Shown: positions 43,781 to 52,595, counted from the stretch's first letter. The stretch is DNA of 64,000 bases from an uncultured Lachnospiraceae bacterium (GCA_910586015.1 CAJUGJ010000014.1:1-64000), one strand, 5' to 3'. Notes: generated by a model not told the origin, from the sequence alone. A program made the numbers and translations.

Positions 43781-44416
43781 ATGAAAACAATTACAGTTGC
43801 ATTAGCAAAAGGACGGCTTGCAGCTAAGGCGATGAAATTATTAGAACAGATTGGAATTACCTGCGAAGAAATGAAAGACCCAGAATCTAGAAAACTCATT
43901 TTTTCAAATGAGGAACAAAAAATAAATTTTTTCTTAGCAAAGGCAAATGATGTTCCAACATATGTAGAATATGGGGCAGCAGATATTGGAATCGTTGGAA
44001 AAGATACTATTTTAGAGGAAGGGAAAAAACTGTACGAAGTTTTAGATTTAAAATTAGGATACTGTAAAATGTGTGTAGCAGGCCCAGCTAATGCAAAAGA
44101 ATTGTTACAACATGGAGAACTGATTCGAGTAGCAACAAAGTATCCCAATATTACAAAAGATTATTTCTATAATAAAAAGCATCAAACAGTAGAAATTATT
44201 AAATTGAATGGTTCTATCGAATTAGCTCCAATCGTAGGACTTTCTGAAGTTATAGTAGATATCGTAGAAACAGGAACGACATTAAAGGAAAATGGATTGG
44301 AGATTTTAGAAGAAATCTGTCCACTATCAGCACGTATGGTAGTCAATCAAGTGAGTATGAAAATGGAACAAGAGCGGATCAATCAAATGATTAATAAACT
44401 TCGTGATATTTTATAG
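43781..44416 (+). CDS. hisG: ATP phosphoribosyltransferase, short form
   Basis: HisG catalyses the first step of histidine synthesis (ATP plus PRPP). At 211 residues it is the short form that needs HisZ. It starts TITVALAKGRLAAKAMKLL and has EYGAADIGIVGKD and the PRPP-binding VDIVETGTTLKENGL. It lacks the C-terminal histidine-binding domain of long HisG. The ribosome site is GAAAGGA. hisD follows after 19 bases. Confidence 0.97.
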   Translation: MKTITVALAKGRLAAKAMKLLEQIGITCEEMKDPESRKLIFSNEEQKINFFLAKANDVPTYVEYGAADIGIVGKDTILEEGKKLYEVLDLKLGYCKMCVAGPANAKELLQHGELIRVATKYPNITKDYFYNKKHQTVEIIKLNGSIELAPIVGLSEVIVDIVETGTTLKENGLEILEEICPLSARMVVNQVSMKMEQERINQMINKLRDIL

Positions 44417-44435
44417 GAAAAGGGAGACAGATAAA

Positions 44436-45728
44436 ATGAAAATCGTGCCATTAAATGAAACGACTAAGAAAAATTTACTAAATGATCTTTTGAAACGTAG
44501 TCCAAATCAATATGGAGAATATGAAAAAAAAGTCACAGAAATTATTCAGGCGGTTAAGGAACAAGGGGATAAAATATTATTTGAGTACACAAAACAATTT
44601 GATAAGGCAGAAATTTCGACTGAAAATATTTTAGTAAGTGAAGCAGAATTTGAAAAGGCCTATCAAAAGATTGATCCAAATACATTAGATGTCATCCGAA
44701 AGGCAGCTAAAAACATTGAACAGTATCATGAAAAACAAAGACGATATAGTTGGTTTGATTCAAAACCAGATGGTAGTATTTTAGGACAAAAGATTACTCC
44801 AATTCATTCAGTAGGCGTTTATGTACCGGGTGGAAAAGCAGCCTATCCATCTTCTGTTTTAATGAATGTGATTCCTGCAAAAGTAGCAGGAGTAGAACAG
44901 ATCATTATGGTAACACCTCCAAGAGCAGACGGAAGTGTTTATGAAGGAACTTTAGTAGCAGCAAAGGAAGCAGGAGTAACAAAGATTTATAAAGTGGGAG
45001 GTGCACAGGCAGTTGCAGCACTCGCATTTGGAACAGAAACGATTTCGAAAGTAGATAAGATTGTAGGACCGGGAAATATTTATGTAGCACTTGCTAAAAA
45101 GGCAGTATATGGCTATGTCAGTATTGATTCGATTGCAGGACCAAGTGAGATTTTAGTTCTTGCTGATGAAACTGCAAATCCTCGCTATGTAGCAGCTGAT
45201 TTATTATCCCAAGCAGAGCATGATGAATTAGCATCTGCTATTTTAATAACAACAAGTAAGAAATTGGCAGAAGATGTTTCAAACCAGATTGATAGCATGA
45301 TAGAAAAACTTTCCAGAAAAGAAATTTTGATAAAATCATTAGATCAATATGGATACTTATTTATTACAGATTCTATGGAAGAAGCAGTTGAAGCAGTCAA
45401 TGAAATTGCTTCGGAGCATTTAGAAATTATAACAAAAGATGCGTTTGAGGTAATGACAAAAATAAAAAATGCAGGGGCAATTTTTTTAGGGGAATATTCT
45501 AGTGAACCATTAGGAGATTATTTCGCTGGTCCAAATCATGTTCTTCCAACAAACGGAACTGCAAAATTTTTCTCCCCTCTTGGAGTGGATGATTTTATAA
45601 AAAAGTCTAGTATCATTTCTTATTCTAAAAAAGCATTATTGCCAGCAGCGAAAGATATTATAACGTTTGCAAATGCAGAAGGGTTGACAGCACATGCTAA
45701 TTCGATTGCAGTACGATTAGAGAATTAA
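44436..45728 (+). CDS. hisD: histidinol dehydrogenase
   Basis: HisD oxidises histidinol to histidine in two NAD-dependent steps. The 430-residue zinc enzyme shows VYVPGGKAAYPSSVLMN, KVGGAQAVAALAFG, IVGPGNIYVALAKKAVYG and SIAGPSEILVLAD, plus LLSQAEHDE with zinc/catalytic residues. The start at 44436 (MKIVPLNE) follows AAAGGGAG; the frame back to 44403 overlaps hisG. It is of normal length. Confidence 0.97.
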   Translation: MKIVPLNETTKKNLLNDLLKRSPNQYGEYEKKVTEIIQAVKEQGDKILFEYTKQFDKAEISTENILVSEAEFEKAYQKIDPNTLDVIRKAAKNIEQYHEKQRRYSWFDSKPDGSILGQKITPIHSVGVYVPGGKAAYPSSVLMNVIPAKVAGVEQIIMVTPPRADGSVYEGTLVAAKEAGVTKIYKVGGAQAVAALAFGTETISKVDKIVGPGNIYVALAKKAVYGYVSIDSIAGPSEILVLADETANPRYVAADLLSQAEHDELASAILITTSKKLAEDVSNQIDSMIEKLSRKEILIKSLDQYGYLFITDSMEEAVEAVNEIASEHLEIITKDAFEVMTKIKNAGAIFLGEYSSEPLGDYFAGPNHVLPTNGTAKFFSPLGVDDFIKKSSIISYSKKALLPAAKDIITFANAEGLTAHANSIAVRLEN

Positions 45729-45766
45729 AAGAAGAGTAAAATACATAAAAAAGAAGGAAAAAGAGG

Positions 45767-46666
45767 ATGAGTTCTAAAAATAGAAAAAAATGGAAATTAA
45801 CAAATACTCCTCCTGTAAATAATATTCAAAAAACAATATTACAAATAAAACCACAGGAAGAGATTCTGCCACAAGAAGTGAATAATCGGTTTCCAGAAAT
45901 AGGAGACGAGGAAGAATCTTATCGAGTAGACTGGTTAGGCACATTTGAAGCTGCTTCTGATCTAGGACTTGCACAAGATAAAAATTCAGAATCAGAACAA
46001 AAAAAAGATCTACCAAAAAAGGGAGAACAGCAATTAGAGATTTTAAAAGAACCAGACGAAAGGGTTGATATGAATTTGCGGACTGCAAAAGTAGAAAGAG
46101 TTACAAAAGAAACAAAAATTTCTTTAGAATTAAATTTAGATGGTACCGGAGAAGCAGTAATTGATACAGGAATTGGATTTCTTGATCATATGCTGTATGC
46201 AGTAGCAAAACATGGTTTTTTGGATTTAAAACTTAAAGTACAGGGAGATTTAATAGTAGACGGACATCATACAATAGAGGATACAGGAATCGTATTAGGG
46301 CAGGCATTAAAAGAGGCATTAGGAGAAAAAAAAGGAATAAAACGATATGGTTCTTGTATGCTTCCAATGGACGAAACACTGGTCTTATGTGCAGTTGATT
46401 TTTGTGGTCGTCCTTATTTGAACTTTACGGCTGAATTTACAACCGAACGTCTTGGTTATATGGAAACAGAAATGGTGAGAGAATTTTTTTATGCTATTTC
46501 TTATAATGCTGGAATGAATCTGCATTTAAAAGTATTAGATGGAAAAAATAATCATCATATTGCAGAAGCTTTATTTAAAAGTTTTGCTAAAGCACTTGAT
46601 GAGGCTAAAACAATTGATCCACGAATTGAAGGAGTTTTAAGTACGAAAGGAGTGATTTCTTTATGA
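45767..46666 (+). CDS. hisB: imidazoleglycerol-phosphate dehydratase with a 101-residue N-terminal extension
   Basis: HisB dehydrates IGP. The enzyme domain occupies residues about 102-299 (MNLRTAKVERVTKET onward) with GIGFLDHML, DGHHTIEDTGI and the second metal motif NNHHIAEALFKSF. Standard monofunctional HisB is about 195 residues. The first 101 residues (MSSKNRKKWKLTNTPPVNNI) are unlike the N-terminal phosphatase of enterobacterial HisB: low complexity, charged, with SYRVDWLGTFEAASDLG as the only ordered-looking part. Both the 45767 start (AAAGAGG) and an internal ATG at 46070 (GAAAGGG upstream) have ribosome sites, so two forms are possible. Confidence 0.93.
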   Translation: MSSKNRKKWKLTNTPPVNNIQKTILQIKPQEEILPQEVNNRFPEIGDEEESYRVDWLGTFEAASDLGLAQDKNSESEQKKDLPKKGEQQLEILKEPDERVDMNLRTAKVERVTKETKISLELNLDGTGEAVIDTGIGFLDHMLYAVAKHGFLDLKLKVQGDLIVDGHHTIEDTGIVLGQALKEALGEKKGIKRYGSCMLPMDETLVLCAVDFCGRPYLNFTAEFTTERLGYMETEMVREFFYAISYNAGMNLHLKVLDGKNNHHIAEALFKSFAKALDEAKTIDPRIEGVLSTKGVISL

Positions 46667-47427
46667 TATTATATCCAGCAGTTGATATTCGTGATGGTCA
46701 ATGTGTCAGATTACGTCAAGGAGAATTTCACCAAGCAAAAGTTTATTCGGAATATCCAGTTGAAGTTGCACTTCGTTTTGAAGCAGCAGGGGCTTCTTAT
46801 CTACATGTAGTTGATCTAGATGGTGCAGTAGAAGGAAAATTTGCAAATAAAGAAGTAATTCAAGAAATTCTTGGAGCAGTTCAAATACCAGTACAGACAG
46901 GAGGAGGAATTCGTTCGATAAAGGATATCGAAGAACGATTTCAATTAGGTATTGCCAGAGTGATTCTTGGGACAGGTGCAGTGAAAAATCCAGAGTTAGT
47001 AAAACAAGCAGTTTCAGAATTTGGAGCGGATCGTATTATTATAGGAATCGATGCGAAAGATGGAATGGCGGCAATTTCTGGATGGGAAAAAGTAAGTGAG
47101 ATTTCGGCTGTAGAGTTAGCACTTCGCATGAGAGAGTACAAAGCGGAACGAATTATATATACAGATATTGCAAGAGATGGAATGTTATCTGGTCCAAATG
47201 AAGCTGCAATGGAAAAGATGATATCAGAAACAGGGATGAAAATTATTGCCTCAGGTGGGGTTTCTAGTATTTCAGATTTACTTTGTTTATCAAAACTTTC
47301 ACTAGAGGGAATTATTGTTGGAAAAGCACTCTATGAAAATAAATTTGATCTAGCAGAAGCAATCAAACGAATAGAACAAAAAAAGAATGATATGCCTTGT
47401 TTTGAGGAGGAACATAATGGATTATAA
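46663..47427 (+). CDS. hisA: ProFAR isomerase HisA
   Basis: HisA isomerises ProFAR to PRFAR. The 254-residue barrel starts ILYPAVDIRDGQCVRLRQGE with the catalytic Asp, then TGGGIRSIKDIE (phosphate site), IIGIDAKDGMAAISGW, YTDIARDGMLSGPN with the second catalytic Asp, and SGGVSS. The start overlaps the hisB stop by four bases (ATGA), implying translational coupling. The tail overlaps the hisIE start. Confidence 0.97.
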   Translation: MILYPAVDIRDGQCVRLRQGEFHQAKVYSEYPVEVALRFEAAGASYLHVVDLDGAVEGKFANKEVIQEILGAVQIPVQTGGGIRSIKDIEERFQLGIARVILGTGAVKNPELVKQAVSEFGADRIIIGIDAKDGMAAISGWEKVSEISAVELALRMREYKAERIIYTDIARDGMLSGPNEAAMEKMISETGMKIIASGGVSSISDLLCLSKLSLEGIIVGKALYENKFDLAEAIKRIEQKKNDMPCFEEEHNGL

Positions 47428-48694
47428 AGAAATTATTCCTTATATCTATGCGGAAAATGAGTTAGAAAGCAGTATCTTAAAAAAGGCAGTTGAATATGAA
47501 CGCAATGGAGCAGATGCTCTGTTTGTGTATAATTATTCAAAAACAGAAAGTGAACGGGAAGAGTTTTTATTAACTGTTAAAAAGGTTGTAAAACAGATAG
47601 AAATTCCAGTGTTGATTGGATATCAAATAGAAAGACTAGAAGATATTAAAAAAGCATTATATACAGGAGCAAAACAAGTAGTGATTCCCTATGTGGGACT
47701 TTCTGAGCTTTCTCTAATTGAGGAAGGATCAAAGCGTTTTGGAACAGATAAGTTAATTATTGAGTTTGATGCAAGTCCTGAAAACATCAAAAAAGAACTG
47801 AAAGATGGAACAGTTGTAATAAAGTTAAAAGAACTTGGTGCATTTGCTATTTTGTTAAAACACGTCTTTTTATCTGAGATTGTCCTTGAAAAAATTGCAA
47901 AAGAACCACTACCAATATATATTAGGGACAGTCTTTTACGAAATGATATCACTACACTTTTGACAACAAAAAATGTGGCGGGAGTTGCAACAAATTATTA
48001 TGAAAAGAAAGATATCCTAAAAATAAAGCGAGTTTTAAAAGATTCAGGTGTATCTGTTAATGTATTTGAAAGTAAGATTCCATTTTCAGAATTTAAAAAA
48101 GACGATGCTGGTTTAGTTCCTGTTATTGTTCAAGATTATAAAACAAGTCAGGTTTTAATGCTTGCTTATATGAACGAAGAGGCTTATAATAAGACTATAG
48201 AAACTGGAAGAATGACGTATTACTCCAGAAGCAGAGAAACACTCTGGATAAAAGGTGAAACATCAGGACATTATCAGTTTATTAGAAGTCTTTCTATTGA
48301 TTGTGATGCAGATACAATTTTAGCAAAGGTTTTGCAGATAGGTTCAGCGTGTCATACAGGTCATAAATCTTGTTTTTACCGAGAATTAGTAAAAAAAGAA
48401 TATGAAGAAACCAATCCTTTTGAAGTATTTAATAAAGTATATGATGTTATTTTAGAACGAAAAAAACATCCAAAAGAGGGTTCTTATACTAACTATTTAT
48501 TTACAAAAGGAATGGATAAGATCCTAAAAAAATGTGGTGAGGAAGCTACAGAAATTATTATTGCAGCAAAAAATCCAAAAACAGAAGAATTAAATTATGA
48601 AATTTCAGACTTCCTCTATCATTTAATGGTTTTAATGGTGGAAAAAGGATTAGATTGGGAAGATATTGTACAGGAGTTAGCACATAGAAGGTAA
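47417..48694 (+). CDS. hisIE: HisIE (phosphoribosyl-AMP cyclohydrolase/phosphoribosyl-ATP diphosphatase) fused to a degenerate HisF-like barrel
   Basis: The 425-residue protein has three parts. Residues about 1-225 align with HisF from this window (IIPYIYAENE against IIPCLDVRDG; GADALFVYNYSKTESEREEF against GADELVFLDITASFDAREIQ; RFGTDKLIIEFDA against KFGSQCVVVAIDA). The first catalytic Asp and the GGGIR phosphate site are lost, so it should be inactive. HisI follows (VIVQDYKTSQVLMLAYMNEE, metal Cys in ACHTGHKSCFY), then HisE (KILKKCGEEATEIIIAAKN). The start at 47417 follows GAGGAGGAA and overlaps hisA by 11 bases. Usual HisIE is about 200-220 residues. Confidence 0.95.
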   Translation: MDYKEIIPYIYAENELESSILKKAVEYERNGADALFVYNYSKTESEREEFLLTVKKVVKQIEIPVLIGYQIERLEDIKKALYTGAKQVVIPYVGLSELSLIEEGSKRFGTDKLIIEFDASPENIKKELKDGTVVIKLKELGAFAILLKHVFLSEIVLEKIAKEPLPIYIRDSLLRNDITTLLTTKNVAGVATNYYEKKDILKIKRVLKDSGVSVNVFESKIPFSEFKKDDAGLVPVIVQDYKTSQVLMLAYMNEEAYNKTIETGRMTYYSRSRETLWIKGETSGHYQFIRSLSIDCDADTILAKVLQIGSACHTGHKSCFYRELVKKEYEETNPFEVFNKVYDVILERKKHPKEGSYTNYLFTKGMDKILKKCGEEATEIIIAAKNPKTEELNYEISDFLYHLMVLMVEKGLDWEDIVQELAHRR

Positions 48695-48715
48695 ATCAAA
48701 AAGGAGGGATATGAT

Positions 48716-48838
48716 ATGATGATGTTTCTTGGAGGAATTATAAATGCACTGATAAAACTTATCATTTTAGCAATAGCAGCAGGATTGGGAATCTTTGCAG
48801 GAAAAACATTAAAAGATCGAAAGAATTCTCATATGTAG
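48716..48838 (+). CDS. 40-residue single-span membrane peptide
   Basis: A short ORF has an ideal ribosome site (AAGGAGG, 8 bases spacing). Its product MMMFLGGIINALIKLIILAI continues through a hydrophobic stretch to FAGKTLKDRKNSHM. There is one membrane helix with a basic, cytosolic-looking tail. It starts 21 bases after the hisIE stop and could be the last gene of the his transcript. No family is recognised; a membrane regulator or simply a small structural protein are options. Confidence 0.65.
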   Translation: MMMFLGGIINALIKLIILAIAAGLGIFAGKTLKDRKNSHM

Positions 48839-48926
48839 TTTAGAATAATTTTAAAAGAACAGATCCATACTTATAAAAGAAAAGTAGATGTTTCAAATTA
48901 GTTTTAGAAAGAGAGGAACAAAAAGT

Positions 48927-49523
48927 ATGGCTGTTGATTTTAAAAATTCTTTAACAAAACAAAATTTAATGAGAGCATTTGCAGGAGAGAGCCAAGCTAG
49001 AAATCGATATACGATTGCTGCAAATACAGCAAAGATACAAAATCTTCCAGCACTTGAAGCAGTTTTTTTATTTACAGCAGAGCAAGAGCGAGAACATGCA
49101 GAACAGTTTTATCGTCTGCTTTCTGAATTTAATGGAGAAAATATTACAATAGATGGTTCTTATCCAATCAATATTTCCAACTCTATTTCTGAATTACTTC
49201 GAGCAGCACAGCATAATGAGATAGAAGAAGCACAAGATGTTTATATAAACTTTGCCCAAAAAGCAAGAGAAGAAGGATTTCAAAAAATTGCAGCGCAATT
49301 TCAAATGACAGCAGCAGTAGAACAGACACATGCTGATAGATTTCGTCTGTTTGCTGAGATGATAGAACAAAACACGCTTTATCATCCTGCTACAGAAGTT
49401 GCCTATATGTGTTTAAAATGCGGACATATCTATTATGGAACATCTGTTCCGGAAAACTGTCCACTATGTAAAGCAGAGCAAGGGTATTTTATAAGACTTG
49501 ATTTAGCACCATTTGCAAAATAA
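48927..49523 (+). CDS. rubrerythrin
   Basis: Rubrerythrin reduces peroxide in anaerobes. The 198-residue protein has a ferritin-like diiron domain with the Glu/His ligands (AFAGESQARNRY, TAEQEREHAEQFY, HNEIEEAQ, AAVEQTHADRF). The C-terminal rubredoxin domain has two CxxC knuckles (YMCLKCGHIYYG and ENCPLCKAEQGYF). The start at 48927 (MAVDFKNSL) follows AGAGGAA; the frame back to 48888 lacks a site. It complements the flavodiiron protein at 14686 in oxidative defence. Confidence 0.96.
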   Translation: MAVDFKNSLTKQNLMRAFAGESQARNRYTIAANTAKIQNLPALEAVFLFTAEQEREHAEQFYRLLSEFNGENITIDGSYPINISNSISELLRAAQHNEIEEAQDVYINFAQKAREEGFQKIAAQFQMTAAVEQTHADRFRLFAEMIEQNTLYHPATEVAYMCLKCGHIYYGTSVPENCPLCKAEQGYFIRLDLAPFAK

Positions 49524-49567
49524 TAGATATTGTCCAAAAACGGTCGCAACATAGGAGCAAAAAACAG

Positions 49568-50557
49568 ATGTCGGTGAAAAAGGATCTATTAGAAACATTA
49601 GAAAAAAACAGGGGAAAATACTGTTCAGGAGAAGAATTAGCACAACTGTTTCAAGTTTCTAGGGCTGCTATATGGAAAGCGGTAGGACAATTAAAACAGG
49701 AAGGCTATGAAATTAAAGCAGTACAAAATAAAGGCTATTTTTTAGAAGAAAACTGTGATTTGATTTCTGAACAAGGAATTCGGGCAGCACTAAAAGAGGA
49801 ATGTCAGACAATACCAATAGTAATTAAAAAAGAGATGACTTCAACCAATATCGAAGCAAAACAGGCAGCAGCATTAAAACCAATACATGGGATGTTATTT
49901 GTCGCAGAACAACAGACAGCAGGACGCGGTAGACGTGGCAGAAGTTTTGTAACGTTAAAGGGAAAAGGAATCTATATGAGCTTAGTATTATGTCCAGATG
50001 TACAAAGTTCAGATGTAATCTATTTAACAACTGCTGCTTCAGTAGCAGTTGTTCGGGCAATACAAAAACTTACAGGAATAGAAACGGGAATTAAGTGGGT
50101 AAATGATATCTATAAAAATGGAAAGAAGTTATGCGGAATTTTATCAGAAGCAGTAACAGACTGTGAGAGTGGACAAATTGATTCCATAGTTGTAGGTATT
50201 GGCATTAACTTTAGTATAGATACACAAACAATTCCAGAAGAATTAAAGCATATTGTAACCGCATTATATGAAGAAGATAAAGAAGATATAAAAGGTATAA
50301 CAAGAAATCAATTAATTGCAGAAGTAGTAAATCAAATGCTTTCATTATGTAAAGAACTATCTTCCCATTCTTTTATTACAGAATATAAAGAACATTCGAT
50401 TCTACTTGGAAAAGAAATTGATGTCATTGATGGAGAAAATCAAAAGAGAGCAAAGGCTGTTGACATTGATGAACAGGGTGGATTAGTAGTAGAGTATCCA
50501 GATGGAAAAAGACAAATTCTGCATACAGGAGAAGTTTCTATACGTAAATGCAGTTAA
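49568..50557 (+). CDS. birA: biotin-protein ligase/biotin repressor BirA
   Basis: BirA attaches biotin to carboxylases and, with its N-terminal winged helix, represses biotin genes. The 329-residue protein has the HTH (SGEELAQLFQVSRAAIWKAVGQLKQEGY), the ligase domain with QQTAGRGRRGRSF (biotinyl-AMP loop) and GIKWVNDIYKNGKKLCGIL, and an SH3-like C-terminus (GKEIDVIDGENQKRAKAVDI). All three domains of the bifunctional form are present. AGGAGC precedes the ATG. No biotin genes are near. Confidence 0.95.
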   Translation: MSVKKDLLETLEKNRGKYCSGEELAQLFQVSRAAIWKAVGQLKQEGYEIKAVQNKGYFLEENCDLISEQGIRAALKEECQTIPIVIKKEMTSTNIEAKQAAALKPIHGMLFVAEQQTAGRGRRGRSFVTLKGKGIYMSLVLCPDVQSSDVIYLTTAASVAVVRAIQKLTGIETGIKWVNDIYKNGKKLCGILSEAVTDCESGQIDSIVVGIGINFSIDTQTIPEELKHIVTALYEEDKEDIKGITRNQLIAEVVNQMLSLCKELSSHSFITEYKEHSILLGKEIDVIDGENQKRAKAVDIDEQGGLVVEYPDGKRQILHTGEVSIRKCS

Positions 50558-50574
50558 AAAAGTTGTTTAATTGC

Positions 50575-50603
50575 TTGACAATTTCCATTTGATAGAGTAT
50601 ACT
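50575..50603 (+). promoter_or_regulatory. promoter of the rimP-nusA-infB operon
   Basis: TTGACA (50575-50580), a 17-base spacer and TATACT (50598-50603), starting just after the birA stop. Confidence 0.85.
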
Positions 50604-50632
50604 TAATATGACTTAAGAGAGTAAACGAAAAG

Positions 50633-50660
50633 GAGTGGACGAAAGTCCACTCTTCATTTT
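50633..50660 (+). terminator. attenuator-type terminator in the nusA operon leader
   Basis: GAGTGGAC (50633-50640), GAAA tetraloop, GTCCACTC (50645-50652), then TTCATTTTT. It lies about 25-50 bases after the transcription start and before rimP, so it would act within the leader and not after a gene. NusA-dependent autoregulation is a plausible inference. Confidence 0.75.
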
Positions 50661-50695
50661 TGTAAAAAGAAGTTTGGTAAAATGGGAGGAGAATA

Positions 50696-51163
50696 ATGAC
50701 AAAACGGGAAGAATATGAACAAAAAACGGAAGCACTATTATTACCAATTTTAGACGAACATCAATTTGAATTAGTAGACGTAGAATATGTAAAAGAGGGA
50801 GAAAATTGGTTTTTACGTGCTTATATTGATAAACCAGAAGGAATTACAATTGATGACTGTGAACTCGTCAGTAGACGTCTTAGTGACAGATTAGACGAAA
50901 AGGATTTTATTCCAGATTCCTATATTTTAGAAGTAAGTTCTCCGGGATTAGGAAGACAGTTAAAAAAAGAAAGAGATTTCAAACGTAGTATTGGAGAAGC
51001 AATAGAAATAAAGTTATACAAAGCTATCAATAAAAGAAAAGATTTTGATGGGATTTTAAAGGATTTTGATGAGAATGTTTTGTACTTAGAGCAGGAGGAT
51101 GGCTCAGTAGTAGAATTTGTACGCAAAGATATTGCCATGGTGAGACTTGCATTAGATTTTTAA
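50696..51163 (+). CDS. rimP: ribosome maturation factor RimP
   Basis: RimP assists 30S subunit assembly. The 155-residue protein shows the family core FELVDVEYVKEGENWFLRAY, IDDCELVSRRLSDRLDE and the signature SYILEVSSPGLGRQLKKERD. An ATG with GGGAGGAG upstream gives the start. It is first in the operon before nusA, as in most Firmicutes. Confidence 0.96.
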   Translation: MTKREEYEQKTEALLLPILDEHQFELVDVEYVKEGENWFLRAYIDKPEGITIDDCELVSRRLSDRLDEKDFIPDSYILEVSSPGLGRQLKKERDFKRSIGEAIEIKLYKAINKRKDFDGILKDFDENVLYLEQEDGSVVEFVRKDIAMVRLALDF

Positions 51164-51215
51164 AAGTAAAAAACAGAAGCAAAAGAATCAAAAATAAGAA
51201 AAGGGGGAAAGAAAA

Positions 51216-52286
51216 ATGGAAGGAAACAAAGAGTTAATTGAGGCATTAAACCAGATTGAAAAGGAAAAGGATATCAGCAAAGATATTCTTTTAGAAGCAA
51301 TCGAAAATTCTCTGGTGGCCGCCTGTAAAAACCACTATGGCAAAGCAGATAATATCAAAGTAAATATTGATAGACAGACAGGAGCAGTTAGTGTTTATGC
51401 AGAAAGAGAGGTAGTTGAAGCTGTAGAAGATCCAGTTATGCAGATTAGTCTTGCAGATGCACATATGAAATTTCCAAAGAAAAAATATGAGATCGGTGAT
51501 ATTGTACCTGTAGAGGTAACTCCAAAAAATTTTGGAAGAATTGCTGCACAAAAGGCAAAACAAGTAGTAGTACAAAAGATTAGAGAGGAAGAACGAAAGG
51601 TACTCTATTATCAATATTGTGGAAAAGAGCGAGAAGTGGTAACAGGAATTGTTCAACGATATGTCGGTGGAAATGTAAGTATTAATTTAGGAAAAGTTGA
51701 CGCAGTATTAACAGAAAATGAACAGATTAAAGGAGAAGTATTTCGTCCCACTGAGAGAATCAAACTTTATGTATTAGAAGTAAAAGATACAACAAAAGGA
51801 CCTAGAATTACAGTATCAAGAACACATCCAGAATTAGTAAAGAGACTGTTTGAAGCAGAGGTGACAGAAGTAAAGGATGGAATTGTAGAAATTAGAAGTA
51901 TTGCAAGAGAAGCGGGCGCAAGGACTAAAATGGCAGTTAGTACAAATGATCTAAATGTCGATCCTGTTGGAGCGTGTGTTGGATTTAATGGTGCAAGAGT
52001 TAATGCAATTGTAAATGAATTACGTGGAGAAAAAATTGATATTATTAATTGGAGCGATGACCCCGCAAAATTAATTGAAAATGCGTTAAGTCCAGCAAAG
52101 GTACTTTCCGTTGATGTAAACGAAGAAGAGAAAAGTGCAAAGGTAATTGTGCCAAACTATCAACTTTCTTTAGCAATTGGAAGAGAAGGACAAAACGCAA
52201 GACTTGCGGCAAAACTGACAGGATACAAAATTGATATCAAGAGTGAAGAACAACTACAGGCATCTGAGGAAGGGGAAGAGATATAA
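51216..52286 (+). CDS. nusA: transcription termination/antitermination factor NusA
   Basis: NusA binds RNA polymerase and modulates pausing and termination. The 356-residue protein has the N-terminal RNAP-binding domain (IEKEKDISKDILLEAIENSL), an S1 domain (REVVTGIVQRYVGGNVSINL) and two KH domains (DPVGACVGFNGARVNAIV; LAIGREGQNARLAAKLTGYKI). It lacks the acidic C-terminal repeats of proteobacterial NusA, as is normal for Firmicutes. AAGGGGGAAAG is the ribosome site. rnpM follows after 3 bases. Confidence 0.97.
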   Translation: MEGNKELIEALNQIEKEKDISKDILLEAIENSLVAACKNHYGKADNIKVNIDRQTGAVSVYAEREVVEAVEDPVMQISLADAHMKFPKKKYEIGDIVPVEVTPKNFGRIAAQKAKQVVVQKIREEERKVLYYQYCGKEREVVTGIVQRYVGGNVSINLGKVDAVLTENEQIKGEVFRPTERIKLYVLEVKDTTKGPRITVSRTHPELVKRLFEAEVTEVKDGIVEIRSIAREAGARTKMAVSTNDLNVDPVGACVGFNGARVNAIVNELRGEKIDIINWSDDPAKLIENALSPAKVLSVDVNEEEKSAKVIVPNYQLSLAIGREGQNARLAAKLTGYKIDIKSEEQLQASEEGEEI

Positions 52287-52289
52287 AAA

Positions 52290-52595
52290 ATGAAAAAGAC
52301 AGTCGGTGTAAGAAAGATACCAATGCGTAAATGTACCGGCTGCGGTGAGATGAAGAATAAAAAAGAAATGATTCGTGTCATTAAAACCCCACAAGAAGAG
52401 ATTATGTTAGATACCACTGGAAAGAAGAATGGTAGAGGCGCATATATTTGTAATTCTATAGATTGTCTGAATAAAGCCATTCGACAAAAAGGGTTAGAAC
52501 GTTCTCTAAAGATAGAAATTCCAAAGAATATTTATAATTCTTTACTCATGCAGTTTACAAATACGCAAAACGATCCTCTTAAAATGGAACAGTAG
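52290..52595 (+). CDS. rnpM: RNase P modulator RnpM (YlxR family)
   Basis: The 101-residue YlxR-family protein shows MRKCTGCGEMKNKKEMIRVI and KNGRGAYICNSIDCLNKAIR, with four Cys of a possible metal site (CxxC and CxxxxxC-type). YlxR was reported to bind RNase P RNA in B. subtilis. It lies between nusA and ylxQ, the standard position. Translational coupling to nusA is suggested by the 3-base gap. Confidence 0.93.
   Translation: MKKTVGVRKIPMRKCTGCGEMKNKKEMIRVIKTPQEEIMLDTTGKKNGRGAYICNSIDCLNKAIRQKGLERSLKIEIPKNIYNSLLMQFTNTQNDPLKMEQ

Noticed and set aside
45767..46070. The HisB extension as an enterobacterial-type histidinol-phosphatase domain
   Set aside because: It is too short (101 residues) and lacks the DxD motif and zinc cysteines of that HAD domain.
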